64,000 nt of DNA from Xanthobacteraceae bacterium (GTDB lineage Bacteria; Pseudomonadota; Alphaproteobacteria; Rhizobiales; Xanthobacteraceae), in the NCBI GenBank assembly GCA_019752575.1, contig JAIELW010000003.1:54944-118943 (forward strand), read 5' to 3'. Positions 16,804 to 23,522 of the stretch are shown here, one piece after another (the first letter of the stretch is position 1; the number at the start of each line of letters is the position of its first letter). The translations under genes were made by a program, and so were the position numbers. The notes beneath the pieces were generated by a model. The model was not told the origin of the DNA. It worked only from the letters and a program-made list of their open reading frames with translations, and ran no database searches.

Positions 16804-17002
16804 GATCGACAAGCTGCGCCGCCACTTTGCCCGCGCCCGCGAAGACTCGAACTCGTGGGCGGCGGGCATGAGGGCGCTCGACAAGTGGGAGATCGCCCTG
16901 ATCCGCCAGCCAGCCGCCGAGGGCAAGCACCCTAGCTCGGAGGAGCCGACCGAGGAGGAAGCTGTGGAACGGTCGTGGCTTCACGACGAGGCCGGTATCT
17001 GA
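16778..17002 (+). CDS. Small hypothetical acidic protein (74 aa)
   Basis: The ATG at 16778 has AAAGGAG eight bases upstream and lies inside the preceding small gene. The 74-aa product begins with a basic-acidic helix (MDREALLAEIDKLRRHF), then a tryptophan-containing segment, and ends in an acidic tail with EEPTEEEAVER. It is the last gene of the main operon before the large hairpin at 17115-17167. No family recognised; an interaction or inhibitor protein would fit size and charge, but this is inference. Confidence 0.6.
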   Translation: MDREALLAEIDKLRRHFARAREDSNSWAAGMRALDKWEIALIRQPAAEGKHPSSEEPTEEEAVERSWLHDEAGI

Positions 17003-17114
17003 GTCCGGATCGGATTGAACCATAGGAAAATCACGGAGTTATCACGGTATGGCCACGCTTCAGGCTCCGTTAACGGCCATAAGCCATCATCCCACGGAGC
17101 GGCGCGTCGTTGAC

Positions 17115-17167
17115 CTGTAGCCATCTTGAGAGGTACACCGCCAGTGTACCTCTCAAGATGGCTACAG
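17115..17167. repeat. Perfect 24-bp inverted repeat with 5-nt loop
   Basis: Arms at 17115-17138 and 17144-17167 are exact reverse complements around the loop CGCCA. This is the strongest hairpin in the window. It lies between the terminase operon and the Panacea gene in a 269-bp non-coding gap. No T-run follows on either strand, so it is not a classic intrinsic terminator, though it could still end transcription. Other readings are a protein-binding palindrome, a replication initiation structure or a packaging signal. Confidence 0.9.
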
Positions 17168-17271
17168 AGCCGCAGTATCCCGGTTGCGTTCGGGCGTGGC
17201 GTACAGAGAGTCCGGAGCAGGTATCAGGGAGGGACGGTCAAGGTGCACAACACCGTGACGGTCAAAGCAAC

Positions 17272-17742
17272 ATGACACTGAAGACATATTCGGCGGAGCA
17301 GATCGCGAACTTCATCCTCGCGAGCGCTGATCCCGACGACAACGACATTTCGAATCTGAAGATGCAGAAGCTCTGCTACTACGCGCAGGGCATGCTGACG
17401 GCTATGCGCGGCACTCCGCTGTTCCACGAGACCATTGAGGCGTGGGATCACGGCCCTGTCGTGCCGGAGCTCTATCACAAGTACAAGCGTTTCGGTTCGT
17501 CCAACCTCGACGCTGACCCAAATTTCAAAGTTGAAGAGATCGACGAGCGCGACCGCAATGCGCTGTATGATATTTGCGAGTATTACGGCCAGTACTCCGC
17601 TTGGCGTCTTCGCAATATGACGCATGAGGAGAAGCCGTGGATGGACGCCCATAAGACTCGCTCGGACATTACCATCGACGCTTTGGTGGAGTTCTTCGCG
17701 CCGCAGATCGAAGACGACTACCGAAAGAAGATCTACGGCTAG
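17272..17742 (+). CDS. Panacea-domain protein (DUF4065/SocA-like antitoxin)
   Basis: Panacea-domain (SocA/GepA-type) protein of 156 aa. Family features are clear: LKMQKLCYYAQGM at residues ~29-41, then WDHGPVVPELYHKYKRFG at ~58-75, then a helical C-terminus ending EDDYRKKIYG. Panacea proteins neutralise many unrelated toxins, and SocA of Caulobacter delivers its toxin to ClpXP. The ATG at 17272 matches the usual N-terminus; the frame is open further upstream through the hairpin. Nine bases separate its stop from the presumed start of a partner gene in the same frame. The Shine-Dalgarno is weak. Confidence 0.85.
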   Translation: MTLKTYSAEQIANFILASADPDDNDISNLKMQKLCYYAQGMLTAMRGTPLFHETIEAWDHGPVVPELYHKYKRFGSSNLDADPNFKVEEIDERDRNALYDICEYYGQYSAWRLRNMTHEEKPWMDAHKTRSDITIDALVEFFAPQIEDDYRKKIYG

Positions 17743-17751
17743 GGGCGACCG

Positions 17752-18159
17752 ATTAAGCGACCGAAAGCGAACAAGGCGGCATTCCTTAAGTCGCCACCTC
17801 AAGACGTTCAGTCTGACGACGAACTGCCGCCTGCATTCTCATTCGAGAAGATGCAGGACGGATCAGGAAGCTCTTTCAATTGCTGTCAGGACGATGACCG
17901 TCTCTATTTGGCGCAACGTATCTTCATGCTCAGCCGAATGCCTTGGCGACAAATTCGTCAGGCTCCGAGAGAAGGCCTCGGTGCAGAGAAGATAGCTCGC
18001 CATTCTATTCGGCGCGGGATTCCACGATCAGTGACCGATGACGTCGAATGGTTTCACTCGCTGCACTATGTCGGCAACAAGCGATTTATCGGCCAGAAGA
18101 TCGGCAGGATATTTTACATCCTGTGGGTCGATCACGACTACAGTTGCTACAATCACTAG
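17752..18159 (+). CDS. Putative toxin partner of the Panacea protein, apparent ATT start
   Basis: Short protein of ~135 aa in the same frame as the Panacea gene. The segment SRMPWRQIRQAPREGLGAEK, then IPRSVTDDV and a C-terminal FYILWVDHDYSCYNH, resembles small proteins I recall beside Panacea genes; I could not check this. The first ATG (17851) would cut off an upstream stretch (KRPKANK..., ELPPAFSFEK) that looks like part of the protein. The only start-like codon that keeps it is ATT at 17752, six bases after AGGGG. ATT is a rare, weak start; it may throttle toxin synthesis, or be a mutated ATG that silences it. The function is not known. Confidence 0.6.
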   Translation: MKRPKANKAAFLKSPPQDVQSDDELPPAFSFEKMQDGSGSSFNCCQDDDRLYLAQRIFMLSRMPWRQIRQAPREGLGAEKIARHSIRRGIPRSVTDDVEWFHSLHYVGNKRFIGQKIGRIFYILWVDHDYSCYNH

Positions 18160-18175
18160 CTGCTCAAATGAGAAA

Positions 18176-18201
18176 CGCGGAGCGGCCTAAGCCGCCCCGC
18201 G
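18176..18201 (+). terminator. GC-rich hairpin after the Panacea pair
   Basis: Arms CGCGGAGCGGC (18176-18186) and GCCGCCCCGCG (18191-18201) pair with one mismatch around CTAA, 17 bases after the partner-gene stop. There is no strong T-run. Position supports a terminator. Confidence 0.45.
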
Positions 18202-18392
18202 CGCTCATTACAGGAGCAGTAGCAAGACGAGCGCGACGACGTAGTCGACGCGAAGGTCCAGTGCCACCTTCAACCTAATGCGGAGCATCGAAAGCTCTCC
18301 GGTTAGGTCCGCAGCTACGAACCGAGTTGATCCGAAGCGTGATCACGCGAAATGGAATCCAGCGCGTCGACTGCGCCGGACTTTTCTCTCGA

Positions 18393-18512
18393 TCTTGTGC
18401 CTGATGTGTCTTGAAGTGCTGGCTTGTGTCTGAAGACTGATGTGCTGCGCGGGTCTAGGTCTGTGCGCTCGTGACTAGCTTGCTCTTGTGCCTGTCGTGT
18501 CTCTTGTGCCTG
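18393..18512 (+). repeat. TCTTGTGCCTG direct repeats in the attP-proximal region
   Basis: The region 18202-18560 has no credible gene. It contains three exact copies of TCTTGTGCCTG at 18393-18403, 18484-18494 and 18502-18512, and a variant CTTGTGTCTG at 18423-18432. They lie 165-285 bp from the right attachment site. They may be binding sites for the HTH/excisionase-like protein or replication iterons. Confidence 0.6.
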
Positions 18513-18561
18513 TTGCGCGGGGCTCGCCCGGGCAACCCCTGAAGACTAGCACACCTCACTA

Positions 18562-18597
18562 CCCGTCAAAACAGGCTTTCCCGTCAGAATCCCGTCA
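18562..18597 (+). repeat. Right arm-type repeats (CCCGTCA x3)
   Basis: CCCGTCA occurs at 18562-18568, 18580-18586 and 18591-18597, in the same orientation as the two copies beside the left attachment site. The last two sit in a block that nearly repeats 8368-8390. Their presence at both ends, and not elsewhere in the element as far as I noticed, fits integrase arm sites. Confidence 0.65.
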
Positions 18598-18675
18598 AAC
18601 AGGTTAGGCGCGCTTCCGCGTCACCTCACCCTCGCCGGGCTGGAGGCCGTAAGCCTCGGAAATGTCGGGAGAGTT

Positions 18676-18731
18676 TGGTGCCCCTAGCCGGAATCGAACC
18701 AGCACGGTGTTGCCACCACCTGATTTTGAGT
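18676..18731 (-). repeat. Right attachment repeat (attR), inside intact tRNA-Leu
   Basis: This second copy of the 56-bp repeat forms the 3' part of the complete tRNA-Leu gene. After integration the element-borne copy restores the tRNA, while the displaced chromosomal copy marks the left end. The boundary lies just past the anticodon loop, a usual crossover location for tRNA-targeting integrases. Confidence 0.95.
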
Positions 18732-18762
18732 CAGGCGCGTCTACCAGTTCCGCCATAGGGGC
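18676..18762 (-). tRNA. tRNA-Leu (anticodon CAA), CCA end encoded
   Basis: Read on the minus strand, the gene begins GCCCCTATGGCGG and ends TAGGGGCACCA, giving a 7-bp acceptor stem, discriminator A and an encoded CCA. The anticodon arm is CCTGA-CTCAAAA-TCAGG with anticodon CAA at 18728-18726, reading UUG. The long variable arm typical of class II tRNAs follows, then the T arm GGTTCGATTCC. Total length is 87 nt. It is the integration target of the element on its left, and 56 of its bases are shared with the element repeat. Confidence 0.96.
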
Positions 18763-18855
18763 ACGGGGAACGGCGGCAGTTATAGCGGCGGCGGGCTGCA
18801 CTGCAAGCGGCCCAAGATTCGACATGGGCCGCGGGCTTCTTTACCTCACCTGCCG

Positions 18856-19353
18856 ATGACAAAGACGCTCACCAAACCCGCCAACGCCGCTTTCGCCGCC
18901 GCCGCGATCATGTTCGCGGCACTCTGCGGCGCCTGGTATTTCCAGTACGTCCTGAAATACGTGCCCTGCCCGCTCTGTTATCAGCAGCGCATCCCCTACT
19001 ATTTCGCGATTCCGCTCGGGCTGTTGCTTGGTGCATTCGCGCTCTATGGCGGCGGCAAGCTGCTCGTTCGCTACGGCCTTTGTCTGCTCGCGCTTGTCCT
19101 GCTCGTGAGCGCCGGGATGGGCGTCTATCATGCCGGCGTCGAATGGGGCTGGTGGCAGGGGCCGACGTCCTGTGCCGTTGGCGCGCCGTCAACGGCGCCA
19201 ATCGGCAATATTCTGGATTCGATCCGCAGCATCCGTGCCGTGCCCTGCAACGAAGCGGCGTGGCGTCTCTTCGGCATTTCGCTTGCGGGTTATAACGCAC
19301 TGGTCTCGGCGCTTGCGGCAGTGATCGCGCTGATGGGCGCACGCCGCGCGTAA
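18856..19353 (+). CDS. dsbB: Disulfide bond formation protein B (DsbB family)
   Basis: Inner-membrane quinone-dependent oxidase that reoxidises DsbA. The 165-aa sequence has four hydrophobic helices and both redox-active cysteine pairs: CPLC at residues 38-41 in the first periplasmic loop and Cys106/Cys131 in the second (TSCAVGA and RAVPCNE). The conserved QQR follows the first pair. It lies 93 bp from tRNA-Leu, and its stop nearly meets that of the convergent HNH gene. No dsbA gene is visible in the window. Confidence 0.92.
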   Translation: MTKTLTKPANAAFAAAAIMFAALCGAWYFQYVLKYVPCPLCYQQRIPYYFAIPLGLLLGAFALYGGGKLLVRYGLCLLALVLLVSAGMGVYHAGVEWGWWQGPTSCAVGAPSTAPIGNILDSIRSIRAVPCNEAAWRLFGISLAGYNALVSALAAVIALMGARRA

Positions 19354-19354
19354 T

Positions 19355-19912
19355 TTACGCTTCGAGTTCGGCGTCCCAATAGAGATAATCGAGCCAGCTC
19401 TGGTGCAGATAGTTCGGCGGAAACAGCCTGCCGTTCTTGTGCAGATCGTTCACGCTCGGCTGAAACGGCAGCTGGTACGGCCACATCTGCACCTGCGCTG
19501 GCAATTGCCCGCCTTTTTGCAGGTTGCAGGTCGAGCACGCGGTGACGACATTCTCCCACGTGGTCTGCCCGCCGTGCGAGCGCGGGATCAAGTGATCGAA
19601 AGTGAGTTCTTCCTTGGTGCCGCAATATTGGCAGGAGAAGCGGTCGCGCAGGAAAACATTGAAGCGGGTGAAGGCCGGGTGGCGCGACGGACGGACGAAG
19701 GTCTTGAGAGATACAACGCTGGGAAGCCTGAACTCGGCGCTCGGACTTCGTACCGCCTTGTCGTAGAGCGCGACCGTGTTCACGCGATCGAGGAACACGG
19801 CCTTGATCGTGTCCTGCCATGACCAGATCGAAAGCGGGTAATAGCTGAGCGGGCGGAAGTCCGCGTTCAGGACCAGTGCAGGCCAAGATCCGGGCGATAC
19901 GGCAGCGTGCAA
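19355..19912 (-). CDS. HNH endonuclease family protein
   Basis: Compact HNH nuclease of 185 aa. The catalytic core spans residues ~92-132, with zinc-binding CQYC, then FDHLIPRSHGG supplying the His of the fold, then NVVTACSTCN. The N-terminal segment (VLNADFRPLSYYPLSIWSW) is characteristic of a chromosomally conserved HNH family in alphaproteobacteria, unlike mobile homing enzymes. The start is a TTG at 19912, supported by AAGGAG seven bases upstream. The biological role of this conserved family is not established to my knowledge. It is convergent with dsbB. Confidence 0.88.
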   Translation of the reverse strand: MHAAVSPGSWPALVLNADFRPLSYYPLSIWSWQDTIKAVFLDRVNTVALYDKAVRSPSAEFRLPSVVSLKTFVRPSRHPAFTRFNVFLRDRFSCQYCGTKEELTFDHLIPRSHGGQTTWENVVTACSTCNLQKGGQLPAQVQMWPYQLPFQPSVNDLHKNGRLFPPNYLHQSWLDYLYWDAELEA

Positions 19913-20004
19913 TCGCGACTCCTTGAGAAGCCTTGCGGTCGCACGCCGCGTTACTCACTCCGTATAATATTACCGGCTCCGTGTCGTCTTTGTGAAGCCG
20001 TCCG

Positions 20005-20754
20005 CTATCCGCGTCCCCTAAAGGCTTTTTGCAGGAAAGTGCCACCGAGACGAAGCCCGTCGCCGTCGATCCCGTGGCCAATTCCTTGCGAAAGGTGCCA
20101 CTCCACCGCGAGCCCCATGCCGCCCAGGCCCTGTGCTGACAAGAACAGCGCCTGCGCCGGAATCAACTCGTCCTGATCGCCGTGGATCAAGAGCACCGGC
20201 GGACGGGTTTTGATTTCCTCAGCGGCCTTGGCGGCAAGCTCTTGATTCGCCGGCGTCACCAGCACGCCGGAATAGCCGACGATCGCGGCGAGCGCGGAGC
20301 GCCGCAGGCCAACGTGCAGCGCCATCATCGTGCCTTGGCTGAAGCCGACCAGCGCCAGCGCCGACGGCGGCAGATTGTGCTTCGCCAATTCCGCATCGAG
20401 GAATTCGTCGAGGATCGGACGCGCCTTGGTGACGCCACGCCAGCGCTCGTCGGGATCGCGGAACGTCAAACCGAACCACTGCCGGCCCATCGGATGCTGC
20501 GGCACCGGCTCGGGGGCGTTCGGCGAAACGAAAGCGGCATCGGGCAAGAGCGACTGCCACTCGCGGCCGAGCGAAATCAGATCGTTTCCGTCTGCACCAT
20601 AGCCGTGCAGAAACACCACAAGCTGCTTGGCCGCGCCTGAGCGCGGCGCGATACGAGGGCCGTCGATCAATGGAAGCTCCGTGCGCGAGATCGTGCGTTG
20701 CAGTCTGCTTACGCGAGCCCGCGAAAACCGCAAGTCGCGAGACGCTAATCCCAC
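20005..20754 (-). CDS. Phospholipase/carboxylesterase-type alpha/beta hydrolase
   Basis: Cytoplasmic serine esterase of the acyl-protein thioesterase/YpfH family. The oxyanion region FLHGYGADGNDL (~residues 48-59), nucleophile elbow GFSQG (~137-141), acid in HGDQDEL and the histidine in GIGHGIDG form the complete triad. The annotated start is a GTG at 20754 that overlaps the DUF2855 gene's stop by 10 bp, but the first ~25 residues are arginine-rich and unlike the family, so a later TTG start is possible. It is probably co-transcribed with DUF2855. Its natural ester substrate is unknown. Confidence 0.85.
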   Translation of the reverse strand: MGLASRDLRFSRARVSRLQRTISRTELPLIDGPRIAPRSGAAKQLVVFLHGYGADGNDLISLGREWQSLLPDAAFVSPNAPEPVPQHPMGRQWFGLTFRDPDERWRGVTKARPILDEFLDAELAKHNLPPSALALVGFSQGTMMALHVGLRRSALAAIVGYSGVLVTPANQELAAKAAEEIKTRPPVLLIHGDQDELIPAQALFLSAQGLGGMGLAVEWHLSQGIGHGIDGDGLRLGGTFLQKAFRGRG

Positions 20755-21839
20755 ATCGAGAGCATGTAGCCGGTATCGGGCCGCGTCTTACCCTCGAGCG
20801 TCGCAAGGTAGATGCGGCGAACGGCATCCTCGCCCTTCACGAACTCGACACGGGTCGCACCGTCAAAAAGCGCGATCACGCCGGGCCATTCCTCGTCGAT
20901 CTTCCTGTCGATAATGCCTTTGCCCCAATCCTGTGCGCGCTTCTTCATCTGGTCCGGCGCGAAGAACCACACCGGCTTCGCGCCGGGAAGATTTTCCGGC
21001 GGCTGCTCCGCATCGGCATGCGTTAAGCCGACACGGCAGGAATATTTGACGTTCGCGGCGAAATGATTGTGCAGGCCCGTGAGCAGACCCGCATTCCCCG
21101 CCATATCGACGATCACGACGGGTTCGGACGGAATCTGCTCGATCGCGTCATAGGTCACGACCGCGTCGTAGCAACCGAGGTTTTCGACAAAGGCTCGATT
21201 GTTGCCCGAAGTAAGACCGACGACTTTCACCGTTCCGCGCTTCTTCAGAAGATACGCGAGCCCGATCGCGGTCTTGCTTGAGGCGCTCGTAAGCAGAACC
21301 GAAGTCGCGCCAAAGAAGGATGCTTCGCCAAGAAAATCGTCGACGAGAAACGACAGCATGAAGAGCGGCCGCAACAGCGCCTGATAGTCGCCGGATTTTC
21401 CGGCGAACTGCGGATCGCCAGAAACGCGAGCGTAAGCGTTGTAAACCGGCGAGACTTCCTGCCGGTGCGCGGCGCCGTCGAACAGCCCTCGCTCGGAAAC
21501 GCGCGCGGGCTCGATTACAAGATGAGTCGACATCGGGAAATAACCGAACAAGCGCTCGCCGCGTTTGATCTGGCCGTGCCGGGACTCGATCACCTCGCCG
21601 AACCCCCAGACCGGAACGATCCCGAAGCCTGCGCGGGCCGGGAAAAGATGCCAGTACTTCAATTGATCGCCGACCAAGGCATAGGTGACGTTGTTCGCGG
21701 TGAAGGCGAAGCGGTCGACTTTCAGGAGCACCGCGTTCTGCGCCAGCGCTGCGCGCGCGGAGATGGCGAGTTCGGTCCGCTTAAGATCGTGGCGATCGAC
21801 TAGAAAGTCGCTCCGGGCGGGGTCGGACATTGTGCGCAT
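20745..21839 (-). CDS. DUF2855 family protein (medium-chain dehydrogenase-like)
   Basis: Protein of 364 aa matching the DUF2855 pattern: an N-terminal GroES-like segment with RFAFTANNVTYALVGD near residues 42-57 and YWHLFPA, followed by a Rossmann-like half (VLLTSASSKTAIGLAYLLK near 180, then VVGLTSGNN). Such proteins resemble quinone-oxidoreductase-type MDR enzymes, but no reaction has been assigned to my knowledge. The start can be ATG 21839 or ATG 21830. It overlaps the esterase gene downstream by 10 bp, which suggests a shared transcript. Confidence 0.83.
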   Translation of the reverse strand: MRTMSDPARSDFLVDRHDLKRTELAISARAALAQNAVLLKVDRFAFTANNVTYALVGDQLKYWHLFPARAGFGIVPVWGFGEVIESRHGQIKRGERLFGYFPMSTHLVIEPARVSERGLFDGAAHRQEVSPVYNAYARVSGDPQFAGKSGDYQALLRPLFMLSFLVDDFLGEASFFGATSVLLTSASSKTAIGLAYLLKKRGTVKVVGLTSGNNRAFVENLGCYDAVVTYDAIEQIPSEPVVIVDMAGNAGLLTGLHNHFAANVKYSCRVGLTHADAEQPPENLPGAKPVWFFAPDQMKKRAQDWGKGIIDRKIDEEWPGVIALFDGATRVEFVKGEDAVRRIYLATLEGKTRPDTGYMLSMWD

Positions 21840-21881
21840 CCTGTTGCAGACTTGTAGTGCTAAACCAGAATTGTGACGGAT

Positions 21882-22550
21882 TCACTTTGTCTTCGCTTGC
21901 GCATTTTCGACCGGCACGCCGTCGCGCTTCTTCATCGCGGCATAGTAGGCCCACAACAGACGCGCCGCTACCGAACGATAGGGTTTCCAGACGCGCGCGA
22001 TTTTTTCGAGCTGCTTCGCGTCGGGCCGTTTACGTTTTTTGAGCATGATGCGCGCCGCTTCCTGGAGCGCTAAATCGCCCGAAGCGAAAGCATCGGCGTG
22101 GCCCACGCAGAACATCAGATAGATGTCCGCGGTCCACGGCCCGATGCCTTTTACTTTCACGAGTTCTGCATGCGCGTCTTCCGCGGGCATATGCGCGAGC
22201 GTGCCGATATTCAGATGCTCGTCGCGCACTGCGCGCGCGATATGCCGGAACGTCCTGATCTTCGGCATCGACAGGCCGACGCGCTGCAATTGCGGCGTGC
22301 GGGCCTTGAGGATCGTGTGATGATCGAGCGGCGAGAACTTCGCTTCCATCCGCCCCCAGATCGAAGCCGCCGCCGCGACCGACAACTGCTGCCCGCAGAT
22401 GATACGCGCGAGGCCGGGAAAACCGCCCTCGCGTCTGCGCATCGGCGGATGACCGGTAATCGCCACTACGCCGGCGAAACGCGGGTCGAGGACCAGCAGC
22501 TTTTCCAGCGCTTCTTTTAAGTGTTCTTCGGTGTCGATGCGGACAGGCAT
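21882..22550 (-). CDS. DNA-3-methyladenine glycosylase (AlkA-like, HhH-GPD)
   Basis: Base-excision repair glycosylase of 222 aa that removes alkylated bases. The helix-hairpin-helix is seen as VKVKGIGPWTADIYLMF at residues ~133-149, with the catalytic aspartate in SGDLALQ about 13 residues later, as in the AlkA/MAG branch. The conserved CGQQLSVAAA motif near residue 52 also fits. It is divergent from gluQ, with a REP-like palindrome occupying the gap. No iron-sulfur cluster cysteines follow the domain, which separates it from the EndoIII branch. Confidence 0.9.
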   Translation of the reverse strand: MPVRIDTEEHLKEALEKLLVLDPRFAGVVAITGHPPMRRREGGFPGLARIICGQQLSVAAAASIWGRMEAKFSPLDHHTILKARTPQLQRVGLSMPKIRTFRHIARAVRDEHLNIGTLAHMPAEDAHAELVKVKGIGPWTADIYLMFCVGHADAFASGDLALQEAARIMLKKRKRPDAKQLEKIARVWKPYRSVAARLLWAYYAAMKKRDGVPVENAQAKTK

Positions 22551-22561
22551 ACTTTTTCAAT

Positions 22562-22653
22562 CGTCATCGCCGGGCTTGTCCCGGCGATCCACGCCTTTAC
22601 AAAGGCGCGAGTGATAAAAGGCGTGGATGCCCGGCACAAGGCCGGGCATGACG
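22562..22653. repeat. REP-like palindromic repeat, copy 1
   Basis: Long imperfect palindrome, CGTCATCGCCGGGCTTGTCC on the left and GGCACAAGGCCGGGCATGACG on the right read as its partner, with a short variable centre. It is the same family as copies at 41790, 42207, 60479 and 61346. It fills the gap between alkA and gluQ almost completely and ends six bases before the gluQ ATG. Confidence 0.85.
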
Positions 22654-22658
22654 AAGAA

Positions 22659-23486
22659 ATGCCCATCCGTCCACCCGTTTTCCGCTTCGCGCCCTCGCCC
22701 ACCGGGTATCTGCATTTAGGTCATGCGCTATCCGCGCTCCTCAATTTCGAAGAAGCGAAACGCGCTGGCGGGCGCTTTCTCCTGCGCATCGAGGACATCG
22801 ACCCCACGCGCTGCAAGCCTGAATTCGAGCAGTCGATCTACGAAGATCTCGAGTGGCTGGGGCTGGAATGGGAAACGCCGGTGCGGCGGCAGTCGCAGCA
22901 TTTTGACGAGTATGCGGCAGCTCTCGGCAAGCTCGAAGCCGAAGGCTTGCTCTACGCCTCTTATGAGACACGCGCCGATCTCGCGCGGCTGATTACCGGC
23001 CGCGACCCGGATGGCGGCCCGCGCTATTCGCGCGAAGAAGGTTTGTCGAGCGAAGAAACCAAGGCGCGCGAATTGCGCGGCGAACCTTATGCCCTGCGTC
23101 TGAACATGCAGGAAGCGCTTTCGCGGATTGCCGCACCGCTTTACTGGAAAGACGACGAAAAAGTCGAAGCCGAGCCCGCGCGCTGGGGCGATGTCGTGCT
23201 CGGGCGGAAGGAAACGCCCGCGAGCTATCACCTAGCCGTCGTGCTCGACGATGCCTTGCAGGGCGTGACCGACATCGTGCGCGGCAAGGATTTATACGAA
23301 GCAACCGCGGTGCATCGCGTGTTGCAGGAACTGCTCGGCCTGCCCGTGCCGGATTACAAACATCATCGTCTGCTCCTGGACGAACACGGCAAGAAACTTT
23401 CGAAGCGCGAAAAATCCACCACGCTGCGCGACCTGCGCGCGAGCGGCTGGACGGTCGCGAATTTAAGGAAAGCCATTGGACTCTAA
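22659..23486 (+). CDS. gluQ: Glutamyl-Q tRNA(Asp) synthetase
   Basis: GluRS-like enzyme lacking the anticodon domain, which charges glutamate onto queuosine-34 of tRNA-Asp. The 275-aa length fits the truncated family. Class I signatures are present: FAPSPTGYLHLGHA (HLGH, ~residues 9-22) and KLSKREKS (KMSKS-type, ~247). The start is the ATG at 22659, giving MPIRPPVFRFAPSP; the frame extends to 22521 only by reading through the REP palindrome, so that extension is artefactual. Confidence 0.93.
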   Translation: MPIRPPVFRFAPSPTGYLHLGHALSALLNFEEAKRAGGRFLLRIEDIDPTRCKPEFEQSIYEDLEWLGLEWETPVRRQSQHFDEYAAALGKLEAEGLLYASYETRADLARLITGRDPDGGPRYSREEGLSSEETKARELRGEPYALRLNMQEALSRIAAPLYWKDDEKVEAEPARWGDVVLGRKETPASYHLAVVLDDALQGVTDIVRGKDLYEATAVHRVLQELLGLPVPDYKHHRLLLDEHGKKLSKREKSTTLRDLRASGWTVANLRKAIGL

Positions 23487-23490
23487 TTCA

Positions 23491-23511
23491 CCTCTCCCCA
23501 TTGGGGAGAGG
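23491..23511. terminator. Inverted repeat between convergent gluQ and AEC genes
   Basis: CCTCTCCCCA and TGGGGAGAGG pair perfectly around a single T, midway between two convergent stop codons. Without a T-run it could be a bidirectional terminator or a short dispersed repeat. Confidence 0.5.
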
Positions 23512-23522
23512 GAGAAGAAGCG

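Larger units (their letters stand above)
8207..18731 (+). mobile_element. Integrated phage-satellite-like element in tRNA-Leu(CAA), ~10.5 kb
   Basis: The element is bounded by two copies of a 56-bp sequence identical to the 3' part of tRNA-Leu (8207-8262 and 18676-18731). Next to the left copy is a tyrosine integrase gene. The remaining cargo, all on the plus strand, is an HTH/excisionase-like gene, an unknown gene, a primase-helicase, putative small and large terminase genes, three unknown genes, and a Panacea-domain gene with a partner. Many neighbours overlap by 1-11 bp, which implies one main operon. Portal, capsid, protease, tail and lysis genes are absent, so the element cannot make a virion alone. 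A decayed prophage is the alternative, but the compact intact layout argues against it. Confidence 0.88.

Noticed and set aside
17851..18159. ATG 17851 as the start of the Panacea partner gene
   Set aside because: It would discard an upstream in-frame stretch that looks like the protein's N-terminus, and no Shine-Dalgarno precedes it; kept only as a fallback.
8263..18675. CRISPR array among the short repeats of the element
   Set aside because: Repeats are 6-11 bp, unevenly spaced and without uniform spacers; no cas gene is visible.
22521..22658. 46-codon upstream extension of gluQ
   Set aside because: It reads through a REP-like palindrome; the enzyme's conserved N-terminus begins at 22659. 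The same kind of artefact precedes the EamA and phaB genes.
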